A DNA stretch of 64,000 nucleotides from NCBI GenBank assembly GCA_965221185.1, contig OZ244866.1:1178001-1242000 (forward strand). Reading direction: 5' to 3'. Origin of the DNA: Aldehydirespirator sp965221185 (GTDB lineage: Bacteria > Actinomycetota > Acidimicrobiia > Acidimicrobiales > Aldehydirespiratoraceae). A model generated the notes under the pieces. That model saw only the letters and a program-made list of their open reading frames with translations. It had not been told where the DNA came from and ran no database searches. The position numbers and the translations under genes are program-made. Positions 24,425 to 31,824 of this stretch are shown here, one piece after another. The stretch's first letter is position 1. The number at the start of each line of letters is the position of its first letter.

Positions 24425-25351
24425 GTGGACCAACTCTACGGAGGGTCTCGCATCGAGGTGGCCTGCCAGGTGGAGCGAACCTACGAGGAGGTTCGCTTGG
24501 CCAACTCCTCGCGGTGGATCTCACTGGAGGCGCCCTCGGGCTGGGGCAAGACGGCGATCGCGCGAGACCTCTACCGGCGGTTGGCTGCTCGGCAGCGGGA
24601 CCCCAGGTATTGGCCCGACGAAATCGTCGACCCGTCGTTGGGACGCAAGGCGACGAATCCGCTTCACGCTGTGCCGGCACCTGACGCAGTTCCATCCTTC
24701 GTATGGTTCGGCTTGAGGTGCCCTCGTGAGAATGAGTCTGCCTCGCTGTTGAGTGAGGAAATGTTGAGACTGCTCCAAGAGCACGGTGAGTTCCTCCGGC
24801 GATACGAGAGCGGCGTTGGAGACCGTTGGCTGGAGTCCCAAGGGGTCGGGGTACGAGTCGAGCATTTCTTCGCGACTACGTCTTCAGTAGCAGCCGCCGG
24901 TACGCCTGTCGTGCTCCTGGTCGAGGACATCCACTACGCAGACCCTCTGATGCTCGAGGGAGTCGATGGCTCTCTGAGTGGGAGAGGCCCGTGTCTGGTC
25001 GTTTCCACCGCACGCCCAACGGCTGTGCCCCGAAACGAGCGGCTGACCAACCTGTTGACCGCCTACTCGGAATCGGGAGTCTGCCAACGCATAGGGCTGG
25101 CGCCGCTGGAACAAGAGGCTCGAGCGCTGATGGTCCGTGACAATTTCAGCGTGGTTGATCCAGATGCTGCGGCAGTCGTCTGCGAGGCGTATGACGATCC
25201 GTACGAGCTGGAGATGTTCTGCGAGCACTACAAGCGACGAGTCACAGGCAATGGGCCCCATTCTCCCGATGAACTCTCGCTCAAAGGACTAGCAAGCGTG
25301 ACCGAAGAGGCCGGCGGACGACTCCCAAGACTGCGCGAACCGAGACCGTGA
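24425..25351 (+). CDS. STAND/AAA-like P-loop ATPase
   Basis: A 308-residue protein with a Walker A-type loop, SLEAPSGWGKTAIARDL, near residue 45 and a Walker B segment, PVVLLVEDIHYADPLML, near residue 165 of the kind found in STAND and LuxR/MalT-type ATPases. LVVSTARPTAVPRNERL corresponds to the sensor 1 region. No DNA-binding or repeat sensor domain follows; the protein ends soon after a helical lid region. It begins with GTG 48 bases after the preceding gene and ends 39 bases before the convergent operon. It could supply ATP-driven switching for the system. Confidence 0.55.
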   Translation: MDQLYGGSRIEVACQVERTYEEVRLANSSRWISLEAPSGWGKTAIARDLYRRLAARQRDPRYWPDEIVDPSLGRKATNPLHAVPAPDAVPSFVWFGLRCPRENESASLLSEEMLRLLQEHGEFLRRYESGVGDRWLESQGVGVRVEHFFATTSSVAAAGTPVVLLVEDIHYADPLMLEGVDGSLSGRGPCLVVSTARPTAVPRNERLTNLLTAYSESGVCQRIGLAPLEQEARALMVRDNFSVVDPDAAAVVCEAYDDPYELEMFCEHYKRRVTGNGPHSPDELSLKGLASVTEEAGGRLPRLREPRP

Positions 25352-25390
25352 TCGAGCAAGACCCGGACCGGAGTTCCAGTGGGTGGCGTC

Positions 25391-26278
25391 CTACGGTGTC
25401 CGTTCGGTCGAGGCTCGGCGCTTCTCGTCCTTGATCTGTCTTTCCAGATCCTCGTCGGTCCATCGCGAGCCCGAGGGGTCGAGTAGCGCCCTGGCTCGCC
25501 AGTAGGGCACGGACACGTAGTCGACCCCCGCCTCGGCAGCCATGTCGAGCACGGCCGGGCTCACGGCACCGGCGAGGCCGCACTCGACACTGCCCTCGGC
25601 GGCAGCGCTGACGGCCGTGTCCACGAGTCGTCGCACTGCCGGATGCAGCCTGGCGTCGTCGTCGACTGCCCGCGAGGTCCCGGTGGCCAGGCACGACAGG
25701 TCGTTGACGCCGATCAGCAGCCGGTCCGCGCCGGCGTCAACAATCCGACCTGCGAGCAACACCGACGCCGGCGTCTCGATCATCGACGCAATCGGGCCGT
25801 GGAAGCTGCATCCTCTGAGGGCCTTGACAACTTGCCCGAACTGTTCGTCATCGGTGACGTACGGAACAATCACGCCGAGGTTCGCGTTCCGCACCGCGAC
25901 GCTGGCAAGCATCTCGCACTCGGCGCGCAGCTCGCTGGTCACCCGCAGGAGGCGCCGAGCTCCGCGGACGCCGATGAGCGGGTTGGTCTCGCGGATCTCG
26001 ACGGGGACGCCCTCGAGCGGGTTGGCCTCGTCCGAGCACAGGTCAGCGAGCCGGTACCACACCTCGGCCGGCTCCATGAACGCACACAGCTCCTCCAGGT
26101 AGGAGCGGATGTGCTCGCGGACCTCGTCCAGGACGATCGACTTGCGCATCCGGCGCTGGAAGAACTCGCCCCGCACCAGCCCGACCCCCCCGAACCGTCG
26201 CAGCTCGTCCGAGCAGCGCTCGCCGACGAGTGACACCAGCAGCCGTGGGCCCCTCACTGCGGAGAGCCTATGGCCCAT
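25391..26278 (-). CDS. Stand-alone PEP-binding TIM-barrel (PEP synthase/PPDK C-terminal domain-like)
   Basis: A 295-residue protein covering only the C-terminal barrel of PEP-utilising enzymes. FGGVGLVRGEFF corresponds to the conserved GIGLxRTEF. ETNPLIGVRGARRLL matches the NPxLGxRG motif with its substrate-binding Arg. MIETPASVLLAGRIVDAG, LLIGVNDLSCLATGTSR and VECGLAGAVSP match the metal-binding Glu, the GxNDL segment and the catalytic Cys. The swivelling phosphohistidine domain and the ATP-binding domain of full-length enzymes are missing and no neighbour visibly supplies them. It would bind PEP or pyruvate, but the acceptor is unknown. Last gene of the minus operon; its start overlaps the HAD gene by 11 bases. 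Confidence 0.75.
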   Translation of the reverse strand: MGHRLSAVRGPRLLVSLVGERCSDELRRFGGVGLVRGEFFQRRMRKSIVLDEVREHIRSYLEELCAFMEPAEVWYRLADLCSDEANPLEGVPVEIRETNPLIGVRGARRLLRVTSELRAECEMLASVAVRNANLGVIVPYVTDDEQFGQVVKALRGCSFHGPIASMIETPASVLLAGRIVDAGADRLLIGVNDLSCLATGTSRAVDDDARLHPAVRRLVDTAVSAAAEGSVECGLAGAVSPAVLDMAAEAGVDYVSVPYWRARALLDPSGSRWTDEDLERQIKDEKRRASTERTP

Positions 26279-26933
26279 GGGTCCGGGCCGATGGATGGTC
26301 CAGTTTCACCAGGCGACCCAACTCTGACGGATGAGCGACGACCTGGTGGCAGCCCGCCTCGAGGAGGACGGCGGCCGGGTCGTAACCCCAGGAGACCCCG
26401 ATGGCCCTGAGCCCCAGCCGGGCGCATCGCTCGACGTCGCGGGCGGTGTCGCAGACATAGCTGTAGCGGCCGGTCTCTTCGCTGAGCTGTCGCATGAGTT
26501 CGAGCTTCTTTCCGTGCTCCCGTCCCATGATCGGTCCGAAGACGTCCCGGAAGGTCCCCAGCGCGGCCGCCACTCCGTCGGCAAAGGACGCAGTGATGAT
26601 CCTTGGAGGCTCCGGGAGTCGGCGGGCGACCTCGATGACGTCGATGAACTTCGGGACGCTGCCCTTGAGGAGTCGCATCCTCATGACCAGCGGGTGAAGT
26701 TCACCTGCCACCGCTGCCGCCCGCCGACCGAGCCGTTCCTCGAGTGCGCCCGGACTGAACTCCCGCCTCATGTCGGCGCGCCTCCGGATGTCAGCGTCAA
26801 CCCCGAAGAGTTGAAGTATCCGACGCTGCACCTCCATGGCCGCACCCAGTGTGTCCACGATGACGCCGTCAGCGTCGAAGACTACCTGGTCGAAGGCCAC
26901 TCGAGTGTGCCCGATGGGTTCGGGCGAACTCAT
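26268..26933 (-). CDS. HAD superfamily phosphatase
   Basis: A 221-residue HAD hydrolase. Motif I is VVFDADGVIVDT (Asp nucleophile and second Asp), motif II the Thr in RIITASF, motif III the Lys in HGKKLELM, and motif IV YVCDTARDVERC. A helical C1-type cap lies between motifs I and II. This architecture suits dephosphorylation of a small phosphorylated metabolite. It starts 6 bases after the MBL-fold gene and overlaps the PEP-barrel gene, so expression is coupled. The substrate is unknown; in this operon a sugar phosphate or nucleotide analogue is the natural guess. Confidence 0.8.
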   Translation of the reverse strand: MSSPEPIGHTRVAFDQVVFDADGVIVDTLGAAMEVQRRILQLFGVDADIRRRADMRREFSPGALEERLGRRAAAVAGELHPLVMRMRLLKGSVPKFIDVIEVARRLPEPPRIITASFADGVAAALGTFRDVFGPIMGREHGKKLELMRQLSEETGRYSYVCDTARDVERCARLGLRAIGVSWGYDPAAVLLEAGCHQVVAHPSELGRLVKLDHPSARTHGP

Positions 26934-26939
26934 CGAGGC

Positions 26940-27581
26940 CTAGCTCTCGAGCTCGAAGGACTGGTTGTGGCCGATCACCGCAACCTCGAACTGATGGCCG
27001 CGGCTCAGCTCGACGAACTCGACCAGCTGCGCCGGCCCGGTGTCGAAGTGAAGCGGGACCGCCAGTCCTCGGTGATCGAGGGCCACGAGGTAGTCGATGG
27101 CGCGGCGCGCATCGAAGACCTTCCTTCCGCCGACCGGCAGGAGCACCACGTCGAAGGGTCCTTCCGGTCTCGGGAGCGTGTCCAGGGCGATGTCGCCGGT
27201 GTACCAGAGTGAACGGCCGTCGACCACGACGTGGAAGCCGAGGTTCACGATCGGCGCCGAGATGTGCCCGTGATCGACCGTGAACGCTTCGAAGTCCATT
27301 CCCGAGATGCTGAACTTGCTTCCTGCTTGCAGCGACTCGCCTACGAGGCCGGCTGCCTCGAAGGCCTGGGCCGCTTCCGCAGCAGCAAACGTCGGCACGC
27401 CGAGCCGCTCGGCATGGGGCACATGCAAGTGGTCGGGGTGAGAGTGGCTGCACACCAGTGCGTCCACCTCACAGCTCTCCACTATGTGCCCCGGAACGTC
27501 CCGACCGAAGTCGATCGCCGCTCTGGTTCCATGGCGGGACTCGACTATGAGCCCCGATACTGCTTGCTTGGTGATTCTCAT
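26940..27581 (-). CDS. MBL-fold metal-dependent hydrolase (UPF0173-like)
   Basis: A 213-residue compact metallo-beta-lactamase fold protein. CSHSHPDHLH gives the HxHxDH zinc motif, VDHGHIS a further His, YTGDIAL the bridging Asp, and VPLHFDT the last His. Without the usual insertions it resembles the UPF0173/YtkL and UlaG group. AAGGAAA lies 5 bases before the ATG. It is separated from the upstream phosphoribosyltransferase gene by 68 bases, the only gap of note in the operon. Likely acts on a phosphoester, lactone or cyclic ester. Confidence 0.8.
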   Translation of the reverse strand: MRITKQAVSGLIVESRHGTRAAIDFGRDVPGHIVESCEVDALVCSHSHPDHLHVPHAERLGVPTFAAAEAAQAFEAAGLVGESLQAGSKFSISGMDFEAFTVDHGHISAPIVNLGFHVVVDGRSLWYTGDIALDTLPRPEGPFDVVLLPVGGRKVFDARRAIDYLVALDHRGLAVPLHFDTGPAQLVEFVELSRGHQFEVAVIGHNQSFELES

Positions 27582-27649
27582 TGGTTTCCTTGCTTTCTGC
27601 TTGGTGATGGATTGGGTCTGTTAGTAGCTGGGCGTGTTGGATTCAGTTG

Positions 27650-28264
27650 TCAGTCCGCTCCTATTCCGGCCTCCTCTCGCAGCAACATGTCCTTGGGCCA
27701 CATGACGTTCACCGGACAGCGATGGAGGTGTGGCGAAGTGAGCGACACGTAGTCGGTAGGGGCTGAGATCACGACGATGCCCACCACGTTGGCGTCGTGG
27801 CGCATCAGGATCTCTGCAGCGCGATCGAGCGACGTGCCGGTCCGGAGCCAGTTGTCCACGAGCACGGCGCTCCGGCCCGCGATGTCATCCGGCTCGACCT
27901 CCCGACGGATCCCACTCGTTCGCGGTCCGTCGACGAGGACGGTGCAGAAGCCCCGGCGCAAGGTGTAGCCGGCGACGGCGGCCCACTGCGTGCCGCTGTT
28001 GGCGACACCGGCGAGGAGGTTGCCGCCGAGTTCCGCGATGTTCATCTCCAGACCGTCCACGATCAGCTCGTGGAGCTCCGGCTTGATGCCGCTGCCTCGG
28101 GCGTCCACCACGGTCTTGGTCGCGCCGTTGATCCGGCGCCTGCGAAAGATGCCGAGATTCAGCGCCCGGGGAATGAGATCCCGGTCGGGGCGGCGCGGCC
28201 GTGGGCGGTGACCGTCACGGACGAGCTCCAGATGGATTCCTGCCGATCCAGATTGCTGACTCAT
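27650..28264 (-). CDS. Phosphoribosyltransferase, orotate PRTase-like
   Basis: A 204-residue type I phosphoribosyltransferase. The PRPP loop reads SAVLVDNWLRTGTSLDRAAE, with DN in place of the common acidic pair but the TGTS turn intact. NIAELGGNLLAGVANSGTQW resembles the N-terminal catalytic region of orotate phosphoribosyltransferases, and VVGIVVISAPTDYV follows the loop. It should attach ribose 5-phosphate from PRPP to a base or amide, or the reverse. Housekeeping pyrE is not expected in this context, so a dedicated substrate is more likely. ATG overlaps the stop of the 77-residue gene (ATGA). Confidence 0.72.
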   Translation of the reverse strand: MSQQSGSAGIHLELVRDGHRPRPRRPDRDLIPRALNLGIFRRRRINGATKTVVDARGSGIKPELHELIVDGLEMNIAELGGNLLAGVANSGTQWAAVAGYTLRRGFCTVLVDGPRTSGIRREVEPDDIAGRSAVLVDNWLRTGTSLDRAAEILMRHDANVVGIVVISAPTDYVSLTSPHLHRCPVNVMWPKDMLLREEAGIGAD

Positions 28265-28494
28265 CTCTGCTTGCTCCTTGCTTGATGACGCCATTCCGAG
28301 ACATCGACGATGAAGCTCTCACCGCTGTCACCCAGCCCGGGATACGTGGCCGGAGGCTCACCGACGGGGCCGCCAAGTCGCCTTGCCCAACCGCCCAGAT
28401 CTGCGGTGGTTCCTCGCTCCGGCGCCAGGAGGTAGCGGAGGACAGCCAAGGGACCGTCCCGGTCGACATGGGGGTGGCCCTTGCCCGTGGTCAT
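28261..28494 (-). CDS. Small hypothetical protein of the island operon
   Basis: A 77-residue protein beginning MTTGKGHPHVDRDGPLAVLR. It is rich in Gly and Arg with a short C-terminal stretch ending SFIVDVSEWRHQARSKQR. It is read as a gene because both ends lie in ATGA overlaps with its neighbours. No family recognised; it could be a small subunit or substrate-carrier partner of an operon enzyme. Confidence 0.5.
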   Translation of the reverse strand: MTTGKGHPHVDRDGPLAVLRYLLAPERGTTADLGGWARRLGGPVGEPPATYPGLGDSGESFIVDVSEWRHQARSKQR

Positions 28495-29465
28495 GCTGCA
28501 ATCCCGTCGAGCCTCACGCGGCGTTCGGGTAGGACGATCGTCGTGGTCGAGTCGCATTCATGGACCTGAGGAAGTGCGGATTGCGTCTTGTCCCAGAATC
28601 GAATGGGATCGCCACAACGCAGGTCGTGCTCGGCGAAGCACTGCACCAGGGCCATGATCTCGAGCCCGGTGAGGGCGCCGTGGCGACGTTTTCCGGCGTC
28701 GTTGCGAAAGGCTACGAGCCCCTCGGAGATCAAGATGTCCTTGGCGCCCCGCACCGGCGTCGGTGTCTTCTCGAGTTCCTTGAGGTCGGCCTCGGACTCT
28801 ATGACCTCGTAGGGGTTCAGGATCGAGGATTGGAAGACAGTGGCAGTCTTCCGACCGATGGGGCGCTCGCAGACTTGGAAGTGTCCAAGAAGATCGCTCA
28901 CGCTTGACTGGACCCGGAGCATGGCTTTGATCCCGTCTCGTCGAGCGGGGATCGCTACTGCCTCTATCAGCTTGAACGGACCAGCAGGACCGCACACCTG
29001 GACGACCGGCTCGCCATCACCGCTGAGCATCATCGCGACCAGGGCTCCGTTGAGGCCATTGTGGCAATGGACGCAGGTCGCGCCGATGCCGGGAACAACT
29101 TGGTAGACGACAACAATCCATTGGCCCGCAACCCGAAGTCGGATGACGACTTTTCCGCTGACCGCCGGGAGCCCTGACGGGTGGCGATCCGGGCCCGTGT
29201 GGCAGCTGTCCGGCGTGAGCCATTGGAGCATCCATCGGAGCACCATCGTGATGTGATCGCGGATCAGCCGACCGTCGACATCCCGCAGGTTGACCACGAG
29301 ACCAGCGGTCAGCGGGCCAGTGAGGTCGGTGTACGTAACGAACCGGTGAACATCGACTCTGCCCATCCCGAGTCGGCGGCGTGGGGGCATGCCCTTCTCA
29401 GGCGGTGCCACCCACTGGGGGACATCCAGCGGATCTCCTTGATCGTTGCTGCCTAAATTGAGCAT
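28491..29465 (-). CDS. Hypothetical protein, first gene of the island minus operon
   Basis: A 324-residue protein, start fixed at ATG 29465 because a near-consensus promoter places the transcription start exactly on it. No recognised domain. A beta-rich middle (KVVIRLRVAGQWIVVVYQVV) is followed by CVHCHNGLNGALVAMML, whose CxxCH could bind a metal in a cytoplasmic protein without a signal peptide. The C-terminal region has ARRDGIKAMLRVQSSVSDLLG and PVRGAKDILISEGLVAF. Being first in an operon with tightly overlapping genes, it is probably central to the pathway. Confidence 0.55.
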   Translation of the reverse strand: MLNLGSNDQGDPLDVPQWVAPPEKGMPPRRRLGMGRVDVHRFVTYTDLTGPLTAGLVVNLRDVDGRLIRDHITMVLRWMLQWLTPDSCHTGPDRHPSGLPAVSGKVVIRLRVAGQWIVVVYQVVPGIGATCVHCHNGLNGALVAMMLSGDGEPVVQVCGPAGPFKLIEAVAIPARRDGIKAMLRVQSSVSDLLGHFQVCERPIGRKTATVFQSSILNPYEVIESEADLKELEKTPTPVRGAKDILISEGLVAFRNDAGKRRHGALTGLEIMALVQCFAEHDLRCGDPIRFWDKTQSALPQVHECDSTTTIVLPERRVRLDGIAA

Positions 29466-29471
29466 GAGTAA

Positions 29472-29500
29472 GTTATACAGCATATCCACGATGTTGTCAA
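29472..29500 (-). promoter_or_regulatory. Near-consensus leaderless promoter of the island minus operon
   Basis: On the minus strand: TTGACA (29500-29495), a 17-base spacer and TATAAC (29477-29472). The predicted +1 is 29465, the A of the ATG. A second TTGACA lies just upstream (29507-29502), so the -35 is duplicated and the box region is partly palindromic, perhaps for a regulator. Confidence 0.7.
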
Positions 29501-29507
29501 CTGTCAA

Positions 29508-29767
29508 TATTAGGCATCATTCTGCCAACTGTACCGTTCCAGCCTCATAGCCTGTGATGGGCGTCTGTCGGCGGCGACGAGCAGTTCGAGACGCATCTGG
29601 ACAACCTGCGCCGGCGGCGCGGTAGCTTGGGTGACGCCAGCAGAGGTCGGAGGGCGCTATCCTTTTCGTCCACACCGACGGACGCCGAGGGACTGGACGG
29701 AGCGGCGCCCGACCGTGAGGCCGTGTTGTGCGCAGTGCGGCGTCCATCACAACCCGGAGGTTCGCCG
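29508..29767 (+). other. Intergenic region before eno
   Basis: No gene I can support between the island's minus-strand promoter and eno. A TATCCT hexamer near 29658 could be an eno -10, which would give a leader of about 100 bases. The right junction of the island must lie here, but I see no flanking direct repeat or integrase remnant. Confidence 0.4.
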
Positions 29768-31069
29768 GTGGGACTCATCGAGACAGTCCGTGCACGCGAG
29801 GTGTTCGACTCGCGGGGCAATCCAACCGTGGAAGTGGATGTCGAACTGGACTCGGGCGCGAGCGGCCGGGCGATGGTGCCGTCGGGTGCATCGACGGGGG
29901 CATTCGAGGCGGCCGAGTTGCGCGACGGCGGCGCCCGGCTGAGGGGCCGGGGCGTCCTTGGAGCGGTCGCCAACGCCTCCGGCGAACTGGCCGAGGCGGT
30001 GCGGGGCCTCGACGCCATCGACCAGCGCGCCGTCGATGGGGCGCTCATCGACGCGGACGGCACCGACGGCAAGGGTCGCCTGGGCGCTAACGCCATCCTC
30101 GGAGTGTCGCTGGCCACCGCCCGGGCAGCCGCGGCCGAACTCGAAATCCCGCTTTGGCGCCACGTTGGAGGAGCCAACGCGCATGTGCTCCCCGTGCCCA
30201 TGTTGAACGTGATCAACGGGGGAGCCCACGCCGACAACAACGTCGACTTCCAGGAGTTCATGGTGGTCCCCGTGGGGGCCGCCTCGTACTCCGAGGCGCT
30301 GGTTTGGGGCGTCGAGATCTATCACGAGTTGGCCGCGGTCCTGCGATCCCGGGGCCTGTCCACCGGACTGGGCGACGAGGGGGGCTTCGCCCCCGACCTT
30401 CGGTCCAACTCCGAGGCGGTCGCGCTGCTGGCCGAGGCCACCGAGCGGACCGGCCTGACGCTGGGCGACGACATCGAGTTCGCCCTGGACGTGGCGTCGA
30501 CGGAGTTCTTCGCCGACGGCCGATACGTGCTCGCCAGCGAGGACCGCACCCTCGACTCGAGCGAGATGGTCGCCGAACTCGGCGGGCTCTGCGGCGACTA
30601 CCCCATCGTGTCGGTGGAGGACGGCATGGCCGAGGAGGACTGGGACGGCTGGTCGGAGCTCACCGCCTCGCTGGGATCGCGCCTGCAGCTGGTGGGCGAC
30701 GACCTGTTCGTCACCAACACCGAACGCTTGTCCCGCGGCATCGAGATCGGCGCGGCCAATGCCATCCTGGTCAAGGTCAACCAGATCGGGACCCTCACCG
30801 AGACGCTGGAGTGTGTGGAACTGGCCGTGGGCAGCGGGTACGGGGCCGTGATGTCGCACCGCAGCGGCGAGACCGAGGACACCTTCATCGCCGATCTCGC
30901 GGTGGCCACGAACTGCGGGCAGATCAAGACCGGTGCCCCGGCTCGCAGCGACCGGGTGGCCAAGTACAACCAGCTGCTGCGCATCGAGGAGCAACTCGGC
31001 GAGGCCGCGGCATTCAGGGGTCGGGCCGCGCTGGCGTCGGGCGCCCGGCGCGGATCGGGCCAGCCGTGA
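29768..31069 (+). CDS. eno: Enolase
   Basis: Converts 2-phosphoglycerate to PEP in glycolysis. A 433-residue protein with VFDSRGNPTVEVDV, PSGASTGAFEA, INGGAHADNNVDFQEFM, TGLGDEGGFAPDL, VEDGMAEEDW, ILVKVNQIGTLTET and SHRSGETEDTFIADL, all in canonical order. Start GTG 29768 follows a GGAGG seven bases upstream. It overlaps ftsB by four bases, as in the eno-ftsB pair of other actinobacteria. In mycobacteria it lies close to mazG; here the island intervenes. Confidence 0.97.
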   Translation: MGLIETVRAREVFDSRGNPTVEVDVELDSGASGRAMVPSGASTGAFEAAELRDGGARLRGRGVLGAVANASGELAEAVRGLDAIDQRAVDGALIDADGTDGKGRLGANAILGVSLATARAAAAELEIPLWRHVGGANAHVLPVPMLNVINGGAHADNNVDFQEFMVVPVGAASYSEALVWGVEIYHELAAVLRSRGLSTGLGDEGGFAPDLRSNSEAVALLAEATERTGLTLGDDIEFALDVASTEFFADGRYVLASEDRTLDSSEMVAELGGLCGDYPIVSVEDGMAEEDWDGWSELTASLGSRLQLVGDDLFVTNTERLSRGIEIGAANAILVKVNQIGTLTETLECVELAVGSGYGAVMSHRSGETEDTFIADLAVATNCGQIKTGAPARSDRVAKYNQLLRIEEQLGEAAAFRGRAALASGARRGSGQP

Positions 31070-31377
31070 AGCGGGCGTGGTGGCATCGCCTGCTGCTTGT
31101 CTCGCTGTTCGCGGGCACGCTGATCGCGGCCACGATGTTCGGGGCGTCGTCGGTTGGTACGTGGTTCGACCAGAACGCCCAGCTGGCTGACGCAGAGCAC
31201 GCCGCGGTCGAACTCGACGGTCGCATCGGCGAGCTCACCGACGAGATCGAGCGGCGCACGAGCGATGAGGGAGTGCGGCGCGAGGCGCTCTGCTTCGGGC
31301 CCTACGTGGAGCCCGGGACCGAGGTCTACGCGGTGATGGGGCTCAACGGCTGTGTGGGCCAGCCGCAAGCCCCCTAG
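31066..31377 (+). CDS. FtsB/DivIC-type septum formation initiator protein
   Basis: A 103-residue bitopic membrane protein. The N-terminal transmembrane segment (LLLVSLFAGTLIAATMFGA) is followed by a coiled coil (DAEHAAVELDGRIGELTDEI) and a short C-terminal domain containing CFGPYVEPGTEVYAVM. This matches FtsB/DivIC partners of FtsL and FtsQ in the divisome. GTG start overlaps the eno stop (GTGA); the order eno-ftsB-DUF501-ppx is conserved in actinobacteria, but here the cox genes intervene before DUF501. Confidence 0.8.
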   Translation: MKRAWWHRLLLVSLFAGTLIAATMFGASSVGTWFDQNAQLADAEHAAVELDGRIGELTDEIERRTSDEGVRREALCFGPYVEPGTEVYAVMGLNGCVGQPQAP

Positions 31378-31791
31378 TTGGAGAGTCTGTTGCCCGCGCA
31401 CCGGTTCGATCTGAAGGTCCGCTTCTACGAGCTCGACCCCTACGGGCACCTGAACCACTCGGCCTATGTGCAGTTCTTCGAAACGGGAAGGGTGGAGTTG
31501 CTGGAGGAGGTCGGGCTGGATCTGGAGTCCTTCGCAGCCCGGGGATACCGGTTCGTGGTCAACCGCATCGAGACGTCGTTCGATCGCCCGGTGCAAGGCG
31601 GTGAGACGATCACCGTCGAGACCGGGGTGGTCGAGTTCCGGCGGGCCTCCTCGGTGTGGCGCCAGCGCCTGCTGCGAGGCGGCGAGGTGGTGGCCCGACA
31701 GGAGGTGCGGGCCGCCATCACCAACATCGGCGGCAGGCCAGTGAGAGTCCCCACCGACGTGACCGAGGCACTGGCCCCCTACTTCGTGTGA
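31378..31791 (+). CDS. Acyl-CoA thioesterase, hotdog fold (4HBT/YbgC-like)
   Basis: A 137-residue hotdog protein. VRFYELDPYGHLNHSAYVQF is the 4-hydroxybenzoyl-CoA thioesterase signature with the catalytic Asp region, and NRIETSFDRPVQGGETITVE follows. It would hydrolyse acyl-CoA thioesters in the cytoplasm. TTG 31378 directly follows the ftsB stop; TTG 31390 is an alternative. The last gene before the coxD promoter. Confidence 0.85.
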   Translation: MESLLPAHRFDLKVRFYELDPYGHLNHSAYVQFFETGRVELLEEVGLDLESFAARGYRFVVNRIETSFDRPVQGGETITVETGVVEFRRASSVWRQRLLRGGEVVARQEVRAAITNIGGRPVRVPTDVTEALAPYFV

Positions 31792-31811
31792 GCGTCCACC
31801 CGCGCACGCTC

Positions 31812-31817
31812 TAGGCT
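31812..31817 (+). promoter_or_regulatory. -10 element (TAGGCT) of coxD
   Basis: TANNNT hexamer with predicted +1 at 31824, one base before the ATG of the MoxR-family gene, so the cox accessory operon is probably read from a leaderless mRNA. Confidence 0.5.
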
Positions 31818-31824
31818 CGGTCGG

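Noticed and set aside
19392..29767. Prophage or integrative element
   Set aside because: No integrase, structural, replication or conjugation gene and no flanking direct repeat seen in or around the island; it looks like a functional gene cluster rather than an element with its own mobility.
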